Source: Paramarasmius palmivorus
Taxonomy: Eukaryota; Basidiomycota; Agaricomycetes; Agaricales; Marasmiaceae
Direction: 5' to 3'
Assembly (NCBI GenBank): GCA_037176845.1
Contig: JAYKXP010000075.1
Span: 186,001-250,000, forward strand
Length of the DNA: 64,000 bases
Shown here: positions 21,924-32,999 of the stretch, one piece after another
Position numbering within the stretch: position 1 is the first letter of the stretch
Layout: every line of letters begins with the position of its first letter
Translations under genes and position numbers: made by a program
Notes under the pieces: model-generated
The model's input: only the letters and a program-made list of their open reading frames with translations
Told to the model about the DNA's origin: nothing
The model's database searches: none

Positions 21924-23738
21924 TCAGTCGAGACGTGGCATAGCTGCGCTCTTGGCTCCGTTCATGTATCCTAAACGATGGTTTGGAGACCAGAGTCTAA
22001 CTGCAAAACCAGCGTCCTGAAGTGACTTTAAGTTTGCGATAACTTCTCCATCGGTTCCTGATTGTTCGACCTTGATCATTGCTGACCGAAGGCGACTTCC
22101 TGGAACCGCCATGCGTAATTCGAACAGTTTGATAATCGAATTTAACATGCGGGCTTCTGGAAATTGGAAGTCAACATGTCGTAGTTTTGTAAGGAGAAGG
22201 TTAGCTACATCAAATAAACTTCAGCTTGAGAAATTATGAGATGCACTGGATAACGTACGTTCTTTGCTTTTCCATATCGGTTTGAACGCCTCTAGAAACG
22301 ATGGTTTGAGAATATCATTTGCGGCCATTGGCGCCGATGTAAGTGCATACATGTGGGGCTCCTCCTCGTACCGCTTCGTTTCTCCACCGGGAAGCTCTCG
22401 AATCCCTAGTTCCTCTAGAATAGGCATCTGCTCTAGTAGACGGAGCATACTACCAGCGGTGAAGGGGATTCGCACGGAGTACAACCGACGGAGAGGAGGC
22501 GAAGACCTGGATACGAGTTCCCGAAGACCTTTTTCAAGGAAAGCATCCATCAAGGGGTCTCTCTCGTGAGTTGTAGCATCCGACGCAAGAACCAGAGACG
22601 AAAGTCGGGGAGCAGAAATACTGTAGAATAGACGGTATAATGGAAGCATTGGTAGTTCTTCGTGAGTCGTCTGAAGGTCACGAATTTGCAAGGTGAGGTC
22701 GTCAAGGAATGGAAGGTGGCAGAGCGGATACATTTTTCTTGTTGCTGCGTCGTCTCGGTTACTTGCGCACGGATTATCAACATCATGATCTGGATCTTCG
22801 TCCCTCGGTGCGACTACGGTGATATGAGCGAATTGAAGGTTGTGGCATCGTTCGATGAATGCCAATGCAACCTTCAATGAATTATCAAGCTGAAGATGCG
22901 TGATCTGTTCGAACGGAAAGGGAAGCTGGGGAAAACTGGGCAAGGGAAATCGGTTTGATCGATGAATGGAGAGAGCATGAAGGGTTGACGGATATCCTTG
23001 CATCAAATGCAAGACACTTGGATTCCTCCTTCCATCGCTTCCTGTTGCAACCTCCATATGTTCGAGCGAAGCTAGCTTTTTGTCAAATAACCGGAAAAAC
23101 TGGCTAATGTCGCTATACCGCGCGCCGAAACCGGAGAATCTGAGTTCGCTCCACTCGCTCCCGCCGTTGAGAAGGATCATGATGACCTGAGAGCCAGAAG
23201 GAGTGAACGTGTCCAAAGCCCCGTGTCCAGAGTAAAGAATTGAAACATTCAGCGGGACTGCTTTAGATCGTTCCAGGTGTAATCGTAGGTTCTCGACAAG
23301 CGCCGAGGAATACTTGGCCTTGGGGTCCAGCTCAATGTGTACCTCCGTCCACAGGTGGGGAGTGGATAGAACGACCTCACGCCAATGATAGCAGACTCCG
23401 CTAAGAGTTGCTGGCCATGATTTGCACCCTGACAGATCTGCGCTGAAGACGCTTGGCATAGGTACGAATGACATGATCCGGGACAAGACTTCCGGAGGAA
23501 TCTTGCGAAGGGGAGAGAACAGAGATTGGTACTTCTTTTTGTTCCCTTCAACCTTAGAGAGTGCTCGATGGAAATTCTCGATCTGAGAGCGAAGGAAAAG
23601 GGCGTATTGCTCTGTGGAGCGTATGAGCTGTTGATAATGAACTGCGTCGGTCTGAGAGACACGTCGCCCAGTACGCAAGAGTTCCGCAGCGTCTGGACAG
23701 AATTCTAGCCCAAAGGTTACGGGAGTCCTACGAACCAA
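21924..23738 (-). CDS. F-box protein 1 with a leucine-rich C-terminal half
   Basis: F-box protein, presumably a substrate receptor of an SCF ubiquitin ligase. The main exon ends at 22259; a 54-nt intron (22258-22205) leads to the last exon 22204-21924. The F-box-like segment is LRKIPPEVLSRIMSFVPMP followed by SGVCYHWREVVLSTPHLWTEV, the pattern of basidiomycete F-box proteins, preceded by a helical region. The rest is leucine-rich without regular LRR spacing. The C-terminal motif SLQDAGFAVRLW matches SLQRNGMAVRLF of the divergent neighbour at 24.5 kb, so they are paralogues. The frame opens at a TTG at 23738; the true ATG is probably in a small upstream exon, as in the neighbour (11-nt first exon), and I could not fix it. 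Confidence 0.8.
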
Positions 23739-24503
23739 AGTTCAGGTAGATCTCCGATTGAAATATGCAACGACCCACTGAGGTTGACATTCCTGAGTTG
23801 ACATACTAGAATTCTTGGAAGATTCCTCAAATCAGTCAAATATATTACAAGAAGACATTCTACTCACTGATTCCGAGACGATGAGTATGAAGGAGCGGAA
23901 GGCAGTGGTAGAAGCGAAAGTTGGTCATTTGTAGGACTCGGCGGACCGGGGTTGCCACGTGGACCTCTTGAACGCAACACAGTTTTACGCCGCTAGTGGT
24001 CCTACGCCGCTATACAGGCCTTACTGCTTCTGGATCTCTGGGACAAGGTATTCGATTGCTGGACGTTTGCCCTGCTTGTGCACAGACCAGTAATCTTCAC
24101 CGACCATGGTTTCATTCTTTGGGATAATTTCGGTACGCCGGCTTCCGATCTTGGCTCCCAGGACTTCGGCGTTGCCATGGTAACATCACACACTTCCTCA
24201 CTGGCACGGGCTCGGTTCATGATCATGCATCATGTCCATGTCCGAGTCTAATACGTTCAACTTCGTTATTGTGTATGTTCTCTCCTCTATGAATTGCTCC
24301 TTTACTTACAGCAAAATTGCAGTCCTGTTGAAAGTTTAGTGATTTCAATCCGGTGCATACTCGGATCGGCTAGCAGAAGCAGATAACTTGCTTCGTGATC
24401 CGTCTTCTCTTCACCTTCAAACGCCGCTTCTGTTCGCTTTATCTTCGTCACGAAAATTTTCATCAATCTTGCCTTGTCCTAAGCCATTCTCCCTTCTACA
24501 ACG
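23739..24503. promoter_or_regulatory. Divergent region between the two F-box genes
   Basis: About 760 bases between head-to-head paralogues. It must contain the missing first exon of F-box 1 and both promoters. A TATATT lies near 23850. No other gene is supported; the frame at 24002-24226 has no coding support. Confidence 0.4.
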
Positions 24504-26309
24504 ATGACCATTCCGTATGTCTCCCTCATTCATATTGTCCCTTCCTACTAAACTATCTCCACTAGATTCAATACAGCCACCGAGCTATTGCCAGGAACCC
24601 AAGAGCTCTTGCAACAAGAACGATTTTTGACACCTCGCGAACGTCAGCAATACCAGTTCCTAGCTCGCCAGACCCGACAGGGCATAGATCAGTGCATCCA
24701 GCAACTTCGCCGCTATCAATACGCTCAATTCATTTACGCATCACTCCTTTCCGGCGAGCGCAAACTGCCCCTCCAGATCCTTTCCAAAATCCTTATCCTC
24801 GCGGTCGAGCCTACTACTATACAGTCGGATCCCGTACTTTGCACATCAACCGCCGCAAGTTTCAGTGCCGTCTCTCGTCGTTGGCGTACACTCGCTCTTT
24901 CCACGCCCCCACTATGGAGAGCATTTCGTGTCCACCTCAACTTGAAAGCCCAATATTCCGAAGCTATCAATAGTCGCGTAAAGCTATATGTGGAGAGATC
25001 GAAATGTTCCCCACTCTCGCTCGAGATGATCCTTTCCGAAGAAGGGTCTGGCATTTCACCGTCAGCAGCAGACCTTCTCAACATCTTGTCGAGCGCTCAG
25101 TCGGGTTCACGCTCCATCTCTATTTCTTCGAGCAGGTTCTACTACGAGGACGATACTCGTAGAGTATTTCAACGACTCTGTAGTAGTAGCACATCTATAG
25201 AAGCCCTCACCTTGTGCGACAAGAGGAAGAAGCACCAGCTGCTGGACGCGTTGGCTGCATGGCCATCCCATCTCCGATCACTCTCCTTTGGAGTGTGCTT
25301 CTCTGTTCTTCCGCAACAGATCAGCGAATCCACTTTCCCTTTTCACCAGCTTGTACACTTACGTATCAACTGTAGTCTTGCTGTGGGCCTCACGATTCTT
25401 GGGATGTCTCCCAAACTGGAGTCGTTGCATGTCATCCTTCCTACTCCCGATTCCGACGACTCGAGTTTTGACAAGGACGATCCCACTCAGAGTAAACGGA
25501 AGCCTGCCACAACGAGGCGACGCTATCCCCTCAAGAAGCTCCAATTTCTACGTGATCTCACGGTGGAACTGGATGGGCTCTTTGAACCAGACAATCTCCT
25601 TCATTTCTCCTTTTTACCTGTGCATCGAGTGCTATATAGCATCTCTGCACCTAATCTCGTCTCGCTATTGTTGAGATCGTCAGCCACCCACTGCGAAGAA
25701 TCGTACCGATGTGGTGCTATTCTCGAGGACGGAGTTCGTGAGATTACCTCTCGTTTGGTATCTCCTCTCAAACGCTTTGTCGCGAATTCGGTTCCATTGA
25801 CTGATGCGATACTTCTGAAGCTGTTCAGTCACTTCTCCGGAGTTGAAGAGATGGTGTTGGCCGAACTCCGGAAGGGAGAGCACTTGCACAGAAAGCGTGG
25901 CAGAATGACCAATTTCAGCTCTCACAATCGCCCCGCAGAGAATCGAATGGTGACTATTCCCTTCATCAATGCTATTTCGGCTGCTCCAAATGTCAACAGT
26001 GAGTTGGTTCCGTCTAGATTTCTGATTCAAGAGCTGACACATATTTTAGCAATTGCTCTGCTGCCACACCTGCGCCACCTTGACCTTCATCTTCACCATG
26101 GCTATCCAGGACAGGCTATCGAAGCTATGCTCGAGAAACGATTGCCAACACTTAGATCTTGTGTCCTCCGCCTTGGCAGTAAAGATCACCAACTCGATGT
26201 GGCGCGTCTTCGGAGCCTTCAGAGAAATGGGATGGCTGTGCGGCTGTTTTTTGAGACGCCGGACTCATCACAGCTGTTGGTGGGATACTCAGTCGCGAAT
26301 AAGTCGTAG
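24504..26309 (+). CDS. F-box protein 2 with a leucine-rich C-terminal half
   Basis: Paralogue of the divergent F-box gene. An 11-nt first exon (24504-24514, MTIP with the last codon split) is joined across a 51-nt intron to 24566-25998, and a second 51-nt intron (25999-26049) precedes the last exon 26050-26309; the second intron is a multiple of three and lacks stops, so the raw frame stays open through it. The F-box-like region is LPLQILSKILIL followed by SAVSRRWRTLALSTPPLWRAF. The leucine-rich body contains LRDLTVELDGL and LYSISAPNLVSLLL, matching the other copy. The C-terminal part is duplicated as a remnant at 28.8 kb. Likely an SCF substrate adaptor; target unknown. Confidence 0.85.
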
Positions 26310-28720
26310 ATTGTTGGAGAGAGAAAACTGAGAGAAAATGGATGCTCTTGTTGAGCTCGTGCGATGTATTAATCTCCTTCGATATCATCGTTTATTTAAT
26401 AAAATACCTACAACAATACAAGGAGTTACTTCGATCCGGCCACAGTGACTCGTTCAACAATGGACTAGGCCATGATGTCGTAACAGAGAACAAACAAAAG
26501 CTCTGTGGCGTTAGGACCATTGTACTGTAGCTGGTGGCACATAAGCACATGAGTTTGATTTAAGACGCTTTCCAAGTATCTTATCTTCAGTCTCCCCTCT
26601 TCATTTTGACGAACTTTCCCAATCTCCCAGTGTCGATAAGTGAGCATTGACTTCCTTGGACTTGGTGGCGAAAAACCGACTCTGACATTCCATTGCTTAC
26701 CTTCACAGCAGAAGAGGAACGATGCCATTTCAACAGGACCTTGCAAAACGGCACCCCCAACATTGGATGGACTCGGAAGACGTAGAATCCGATGGTTCAA
26801 AGTCTGAAATACTGTATATAGTACGTGTCCTGACAATTTCCCATCGACTTCTAGGTCTGATTAAACAATTAGCCCTCGCCAACTGAGGCCGGCATTGCTT
26901 GCGAAAACTTTATGAGCGTGCAATTCAACAAGGGATATCCAATTATACTCCCAGGTCTTCTTCCCTTGCGCAACTTTGTCGCCCACGCTCTCAAGAGAAC
27001 CAACTACCACAAATCCGGGATGATCACACCCGCTCTCATCCTCATTCAACGATATCGACTCGCTTTTCCCGGGGAGAACCTGCTGGATCGTGATTATCAT
27101 CCACTATTCATAGCCGCTCTCATGATCGCTGCTGACTTCTTGCTGGACGAGGTTTATGGCAGCAAATCTTGGGAAGGTGTAGCGAGAGAATGTGGCCTGT
27201 CATTCTCTGCGTTGGACCTGAATCGAGGAGAGACTGATGTGTGTAGACGTCTAGGCTGGAAGTTAACTTTCAAGAGAGAGGAACTTCGGAGTTTCCACGC
27301 GAAGATGTTTCCATGGCCAAAATCAGTTGCAACCACATCCAGCAACAACCTTCCACGTTCACAATTCATTTCTCCTGATCACTCTATGCCACATATGCAG
27401 ATACATGCTCCAGCAAGAGATAGATCAGTACCTCCTCAGGCTGCCACACGACATCAATACATCGCCGCACCAGGGCCACTTCCACCCAACACGTCGAAGT
27501 ACACCCAGCCTCGCCCAAGAACACTCTCACATTCCCAAGGAGGCGTGTACACGTCCAACTACACCTTGAATACTGCGAGACCGGCGGATCACTTCCCCTA
27601 CGACACCAGACCAAACGTACCTAGCACTCACGCCAATCGGGATCCACTTCCGAGGATGTTCAGCGATACATATGTCTCCAAACCGGCTGTTAGACACTAT
27701 AACCTGGAAGTTTATCATCCAACGATCGAGGAAATGCGGCTTGCGCGTAGAAGACCGCGTACACCTTCTCCTCCTCCGCCGCCTTATCCAGGCCATGAGA
27801 CTTCACGCAGGTCGCAATCGGTGGTTAGAGACACCTATCCCGTGCCAGAGCGAAGAAGGGAGAGGAAGACCTCTACTACACATTATCCGTCTTCGTCTAC
27901 TACCCACTATCCAGGTGTCACCGAAGATCGAGGAAGAGGGCGGGAAAGGAATAGAAAGACTTCTACCATCGAGAAGCCACGCTCTCGATCTGTGGCGTAC
28001 AACGGGTACACATCTGAGGCGGAGAGTCATGAGCATAAGAGTAGCAAACGCGGCCGATCAAAGTCGAGGCATGAAAAAACACGGGAGAAGGAGCCGTTCG
28101 CGTACAGTAACACTGGATCGAAAATTTACGATTGGCATACGGGCCGTGAGCTTCTGCCGCCAAAGAAAGAGAAAAGGTCGGGTCGAAGGGAAAGGGAAAG
28201 GTCGTCGTCGAGAGCGCCTCCAGGATATTATTAGGACTTGGATTTTGGAACTTTGAAGAATGATTCTTATGTTTATGCTTATGTCTATTTCTATGAATGA
28301 TTAGTGTAAATACCTATAGTAGAAGTATACCCATCACTGTACATACCGCACGGACCTCGGACTCGGAACTTGGACTGCGGCACATACATATGCATATGGA
28401 ATCAACATGAACATGTTCTGTATATCGCGCTGGAAATGGTACATCAGAAACTCTTTTTCATCACAGTGACGTACATACAGTAAGCGGAGATATGCCATTC
28501 GCCTTGCTTGGGATGTATTAATGTGATCATAGCCTAGGATTGATGATGACTGCGAAATAAAGCCTGACGAAGCGCGAAAATCATCATCTACTATCCAGAA
28601 GCATATCGGAACTATACGTTCATTTCATTCTCAAACGCTCACTCGGGATTTCCGTATCCCAATATCTCGACCCCATTCTACTGTATCGTTGTTGTTACTT
28701 CTCTCTCTTCTAGTCAGAGA
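25905..28720. repeat. Segmental duplication, unit 1 (F-box 3' end plus cyclin gene 1)
   Basis: This 2.8-kb block is repeated in direct orientation at about 28797-31560. Matching anchors are the GGCAGAATGAC F-box segment (25900 / 28797), the cyclin gene start, the coding region, the ATGTTTATGCTTATGT tail and the CATATCGGAA stretch (28602 / 31408). Unit 1 keeps the intact genes. Confidence 0.8.
26722..28234 (+). CDS. Cyclin-box protein 1 with an Arg/Ser/Pro-rich tail
   Basis: Cyclin N-terminal fold protein of the fungal PHO80/PCL-like type, 486 aa, exons 26722-26820 and 26873-28234. The exon-1 start (MPFQQDLAKRHPQHWMDSEDVESDG as separate short blocks in the reading) is supported by the paralogue, which has the same splice. 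The cyclin box runs from about residue 55 to 155, with ALILIQRYRLAFP, YHPLFIAALMIAADFLLDE, SKSWEGVA and DVCRRLGWKLTFKREEL. Such cyclins pair with a Pho85/Cdk5-like kinase. The C-terminal two thirds is low-complexity, rich in Pro, Ser, Arg and His, with THYP repeats and RGRGRERNRK, ending in SSSRAPPGYY; it is probably disordered and phosphorylated. The closing RERERSSSR resembles RS domains. Confidence 0.82.
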
Positions 28721-28796
28721 TACTTAGGAGAAGAACCGGGAGAAATCCCAGGGATCGAGTGGTCTCCGATTATACAGGTCACAGTTGTGAAAGGAA

Positions 28797-29180
28797 GGCA
28801 GAATGACTAGATTCAGTTCTCACAATCGTGCCGAAAGGAATCGATGGCCATTCCCTTCATCAAACTCAATGCCGTTACACCGGTTGCTCAAAATGGCAAC
28901 AGTGAGTCGGATTCACGATTACGTCTCCTAGCTGCTGCTCTATTGCCAAATTTACACCACCTCTATCTTTGACTTCACCCACCATGGCTATCCAGAATAT
29001 GTTAACGAAGCTATGTTCGAGACACGAATGCCACCACTTGAATCGTGGGTCCCTCTGCTTTGACAGTAAACAGCATCAGCTCAATGTGGCGCGACTTCGG
29101 AACCTTCAGAGAGGCTGTGCACGTGTTCTCGGCGGATATACCGGAGCCATCAGTAGGATCTCCGTTGAGAATTAGTCAGT
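28797..29180 (+). pseudogene. F-box 3'-end remnant
   Basis: Diverged copy of the F-box 2 region 25900-26230: it retains GGCAGAATGACTAGATTCAG, the ATGGCTATCCAG stretch and the TGGCGCGACTTCGGAACCTTCAGAGA segment in pieces, but has several indels and stops and lacks the F-box. It arrived as the left edge of the segmental duplication. Confidence 0.75.
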
Positions 29181-29591
29181 CATTGTTGGGTATCTTGGGA
29201 CTAAAACTATATATTCAATATGGGACTGTGCCATATATTCTCAATCTGCTTTCATCTAACGTTCGATATCGTTTCCTCAGCTTGGTGTGTCAGGAGTCAC
29301 ACTCACTTATGTGGGTCCTGCCACAGCTACCCTGGTCCGTTCGACAATGAGCAAGGCCGTGATGTCGTAACAGACAAAGATTCAGTAGCGCTAGAACCAT
29401 TGCATTCTAACCGGTGGCCCACACACATGAACTCGATATAAGACACTCTGCTAGTACCTTATCTCCAGCTATCCTCCGAGTCTTCTTCTTGACGATCATC
29501 CACAATATTCTAGTTTTCGTAAGTGATTATTCCTTGAAACTTGAAGGCAAACAACTGACATTGATTGCCTCACCTTCATAGCACAAGAATC

Positions 29592-31093
29592 ATGCAATCT
29601 CAAGAAGACTTGCACCCTCGACATTGGATGAGCTCAGAGGACGTCGATTCGGAAGGTTCAAAATATGAACATCTGCACATAGTACGTATCTCCTCAGGAT
29701 CCACTCGTCTTCTCGATCATCAAGACAACATTCTCAGCCCACATCAATCGAAGCCGGCATCGCCTGCGAAAAATTCATGAGCGCGCAATTCAACAACAGC
29801 TATCCCCTAACATTCTCAAACCTTCCTTCTTTACGCAACTATGTGGCGTACGCTCTCCAAAGAACAGAATACGACATAAACGGAATGATCACACCTACTC
29901 TTATCCTCATACAACGTTATCGACTCGCATGTCCCAAAAAACATTTACTGGAACGTGAATATCACCGACTATTCCTAGTCGCTCTCATAATCGCAGCCAA
30001 ATTTCTCCTGGATGACGTTTACCCCAACAAATCCTGGGAAGAAGTATCTAGGGGCGGTAGATTGGGGTTCTCTATGATGGAGCTGAACCAAACGGAGAGT
30101 GATGTGTGTAAACGTCTGGGATGGGGGCTGACGTTTGAGAGAGAGGAGCTGAGGCAGTTCCATTCAAGGATGTTTCCGTGGCCGAAATCGGGTGCAGGTG
30201 TTTCCAATCCGAACAACGGTTATCCATGGCCACAGGCCACTGTTCCTGCTGCATATAGACCGGTACATGCCCCAGCCAGAGAGAGATCAATTCCTCCTCC
30301 CGCCACACGACACCAATACATCGCCGCACCAGGGCCACTTCCTCACAATACCCAGAACTACACCCAGCCTCGCCCCAGAACACTCTCACATTCCCAAGGA
30401 GGCATCTACACACCCAACTACACCTTGAATACTGCGAGACCGGCAGATCACTTCCCCTACGACACCAGACCAAACGTACCTAGCACTCACACCAATCGAG
30501 ATCCACTTCCGAGGATGTTCAGCGACACGTATATCTCCAAACCGGCTGTTAGACACTATAACCCGGAAGTTTATCATCCTACGATCGAGGAAATGCGGCT
30601 TGCGCGTAGAAGACCGCGTACACCTCCGCTCCGCCGCCGCCTTATCCGGGCCACGAAACTTCACACAGGTCGCAATCGATGGCTAGAGACGCCTATCCAG
30701 AGCCAGAGCGAAGAAGGGAGAGGAAGAGCTCTACTACACATTATCCATCTTCGTCTACTACCCACTATCCAGCTGTGGCTGAAGATCGAGGACGAGGACG
30801 TGAAAGGAATAGAAAGACTTCCACCATCGAGAAGACCACGCTCTAGTTCTGTGGCGTATAACGGGTACACATCCGAGGCGGAGAATCGTGAGCATAAGAG
30901 CAGTAAACGAGGTCGATCAAAGTCGAGGCATAAAAAAACTCGGGAGAAGGAGTCGTCCGCGTATAGTGACACTGGATCGAAGATTTACGATTGGCATACG
31001 GGCCGTGAGCTTCTACCGCCAAAGAAGGAGAAAAAGTCGAGTCGGAGGGAAAGGGAAAGGTCTTCGTCTAGGGCGCCTCCGCGATATTATTAG
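29592..31093 (+). CDS. Cyclin-box protein 2, with a compensated frameshift segment
   Basis: Paralogue of the cyclin gene at 26.7 kb, 481 aa, exons 29592-29681 and 29738-31093 with the same splice position. The cyclin box is intact: TLILIQRYRLACP, YHRLFLVALIIAAKFLLDD, NKSWEEVS, DVCKRLGWGLTFEREEL. In the Pro-rich tail one base is missing relative to copy 1 (about 30623-30641) and one base is gained near 30835, so about 65 residues are read in another frame (RRRLIRATKLHTGRNR, LHIIHLRLLPTIQLW) before the shared frame returns at SSSVAYNGYTSEAE. The ends of the two proteins match again (SRAPPRYY). Expected role as for copy 1. The altered segment is more hydrophobic than in copy 1. Confidence 0.8.
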
Positions 31094-32347
31094 GACCTTG
31101 GGCTTCGGGCTTTGATGGACGATTTTGAGTTATGTTTATGTTTATGTTTATGCTTATGTCTATCAATTATTAATGTATATAGAAAACGGATACCCATCAC
31201 TGTACATACCACACGGACTAGGGACTTGGGGCCTGGAGTACATATATATGTATATGCACATTGAATCAACATGAACACGCACATCCGGTATCAGGCATTG
31301 GTCGTCTTGCCAGAGGCATATAGCCCGTTAATGAGATCGAAGCGCAGGATCGATGATGACTGCGAAAGGCAGCCTGATGAAGGAGAATCAGTCAATCTAC
31401 TATCCGAAAGCATATCGGAATCATACGTTCATTTCATTCTCGGAGGCTCACTCGCCATTCCCGAAGCCCAAATGTACTTATATCCCTGTTGTTACACTGT
31501 ACGACTAGTCAGTCTCGAAAACTCTTTGGTTGGGATGATCGTGTGTCTCGTACCTGAGCGCTAAGCAAGCATCGAAATCAACGGTATCAAAGCCTAGAAC
31601 CGATTGATTATGGCACCGCAAAAAGAGCTTCAGCGAGTCACCAACTATACCAAGATTAGAGAAAGGACATGAACGCCGAAGAAGGAAGAATATTTCATCG
31701 TGGGTAAACTCTACGCCTCTTTGTATATCGTGCTAGAAATGGCACATCGTGTATGGTACATTAATTTGATCCAAGCCTAGGTTTGATTCTGTGAAATCAT
31801 GTCTGACGATGCGACAATCAGCCAGGACTTCAACTTGATAGGTTCACTCACCGTTCCGCGATATCACTGGGCCTATTCTATTCTATCGTGTCACTTGCCA
31901 AAGAACATAGCAGTCGAGCCGAACTGGAAGGAAGCGGAGACAAGAGTCACTAGTCCTAGTAGTCAGCCTTGAAAACTCTTTGAATGACCGCGAGTCTCGT
32001 GCCTCAGCATCAAGATAAAAACCTACCAATGGCATCCCTTGTGTGATGTATTCGCCGATATAATGGTCGTAGAAAGCTGGAGAATGCTTGAGATCCCATC
32101 GATAAGCACGAAAACCAGAGAGCCATACATTCATTTCAAGAGATAGCTCACCATTTCCAATATCCAGATCCCTTCTATCTTCTATCACTCTCCATATCGT
32201 GTCACTCCTCGCCTCCCTTTAGTAAAGAACATGAACGTGAACGTAAACGTAAAAGACAGAAACCTTCACCGTGGGTAACCAATTTCCCAGTACCTACACC
32301 CTCATCCGCACCACAATACCATACAATAAAGAAGTTTCGTAGAGAAA
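31094..32347. other. Gene-poor stretch with repeated noncoding blocks
   Basis: No gene is supported. 31094-31560 belongs to the segmental duplication. Shorter, more diverged pieces of the same noncoding block recur near 31690-31890 and 32090-32220 (ATATCGTGCTAGAAATGG, CATTCATTTC plus GCTCACC motifs). Frames at 31271-31564 and 31883-32188 lie inside these repeats and do not resemble proteins. Confidence 0.5.
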
Positions 32348-32453
32348 GCTGGGATGGCCGAGTCGTTAAGGCGAGTGATTTGAATTCGCACTTCCCTCAA
32401 AATTCAACATCACTTGGTGTTTCACCGCGTAGGTTCAAATCCTGCTCCCAGCG
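32348..32453 (+). tRNA. tRNA-Ser (TGA), with intron
   Basis: Acceptor GCTGGGA / TCCCAGC, D arm TGGCCGAGTCGTTAAGG, anticodon stem AGTGA / TCACT with loop TTTGAA giving TGA, followed by an intron of about 24 nt. Variable arm GGTG TT TCACC (class II) and T arm GTAGG TTCAAAT CCTGC. A TTTTT terminator follows at about 32456. Confidence 0.92.
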
Positions 32454-32528
32454 TCTTTTTCTTCCATTCTTCTCGCAGGATCATGTTGTAGAGGGTGTAT
32501 GATGAGGAACGGGGACAAAAAGGTATCG

Positions 32529-32624
32529 CCGACCTTAGCTCAGCTGGAAGAGCACAAGACTGTAATGGGAATGACTTCATATCTGTCTATCTTGGGGTCG
32601 CCTGTTCGAGCCAGGCAGGTCGGA
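32529..32624 (+). tRNA. tRNA-Tyr (GTA), with intron
   Basis: Acceptor CCGACCT / AGGTCGG, D arm TTAGCTCAGCTGGAAGAGC, anticodon stem CAAGA / TCTTG with loop CTGTAA giving GTA and an intron after the purine at position 37, as is usual for eukaryotic tRNA-Tyr. T arm GCCTG TTCGAGC CAGGC. It lies 75 bp after tRNA-Ser. Confidence 0.92.
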
Positions 32625-32824
32625 CATAACAATTCCAAAAGCATAGAATTTTTGATGCATTCGCTCGTTTTTAGGCTCCCTCTATAGATGTTTTGATGTT
32701 TTACATCTCAGTACGTGCTTATTGGAGACCCGTAAAAAGGGAAGGGGTATGGATACAGGTGGGGTAAGTATAGTCAGGAAAGAGCGGGAAGGAAAAAGGA
32801 ACGGGTGGTTCAAGTTTGAGAATC

Positions 32825-32916
32825 GACGCCAGCAGGATTCGAACCTGCGCCCTCAAAGAGGAACAGATAACATTGGAGGATCTCCAATTGCTTATCATCG
32901 CTCGCCGCACACCGTA
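32825..32916 (-). pseudogene. tRNA-Ser-like element, probably decayed
   Basis: On the minus strand the 3' half is perfect: variable arm CCTC TTT GAGG, T arm GCAGG TTCGAAT CCTGC and acceptor strand TGG CGTC. The 5' half resembles a serine tRNA (GCGAGCGATGATAAGC D-arm-like, TTGGA / TCCAA anticodon stem), but the anticodon loop has only five bases (GATCC) and the 5' acceptor strand does not pair. I could not find an alternative intron model that repairs it. Confidence 0.5.
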
Positions 32917-32999
32917 TTAGCATAAACCAGGCCCGCAACTTCGGCAGTTGGGGCCCATTCCGATTCGACATCGTGAGGAATAATGGAAGTGTTCTTCTG

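Larger units (their letters stand above)
28797..31560. repeat. Segmental duplication, unit 2
   Basis: Second copy of the 25905-28720 block, direct orientation. It carries the F-box remnant, cyclin gene 2 and the 3' noncoding stretch with a (TTTATG)n-like tract near 31128-31160. Confidence 0.8.

Noticed and set aside
27672..28256. 194-codon plus-strand frame inside cyclin gene 1
   Set aside because: It is the alternative frame of the tail; the primary frame continues the cyclin box. Noted because cyclin 2 uses part of this frame.
32722..32925. Frame containing QQDSNLRP
   Set aside because: This is the typical translation of an antisense tRNA, not a protein.
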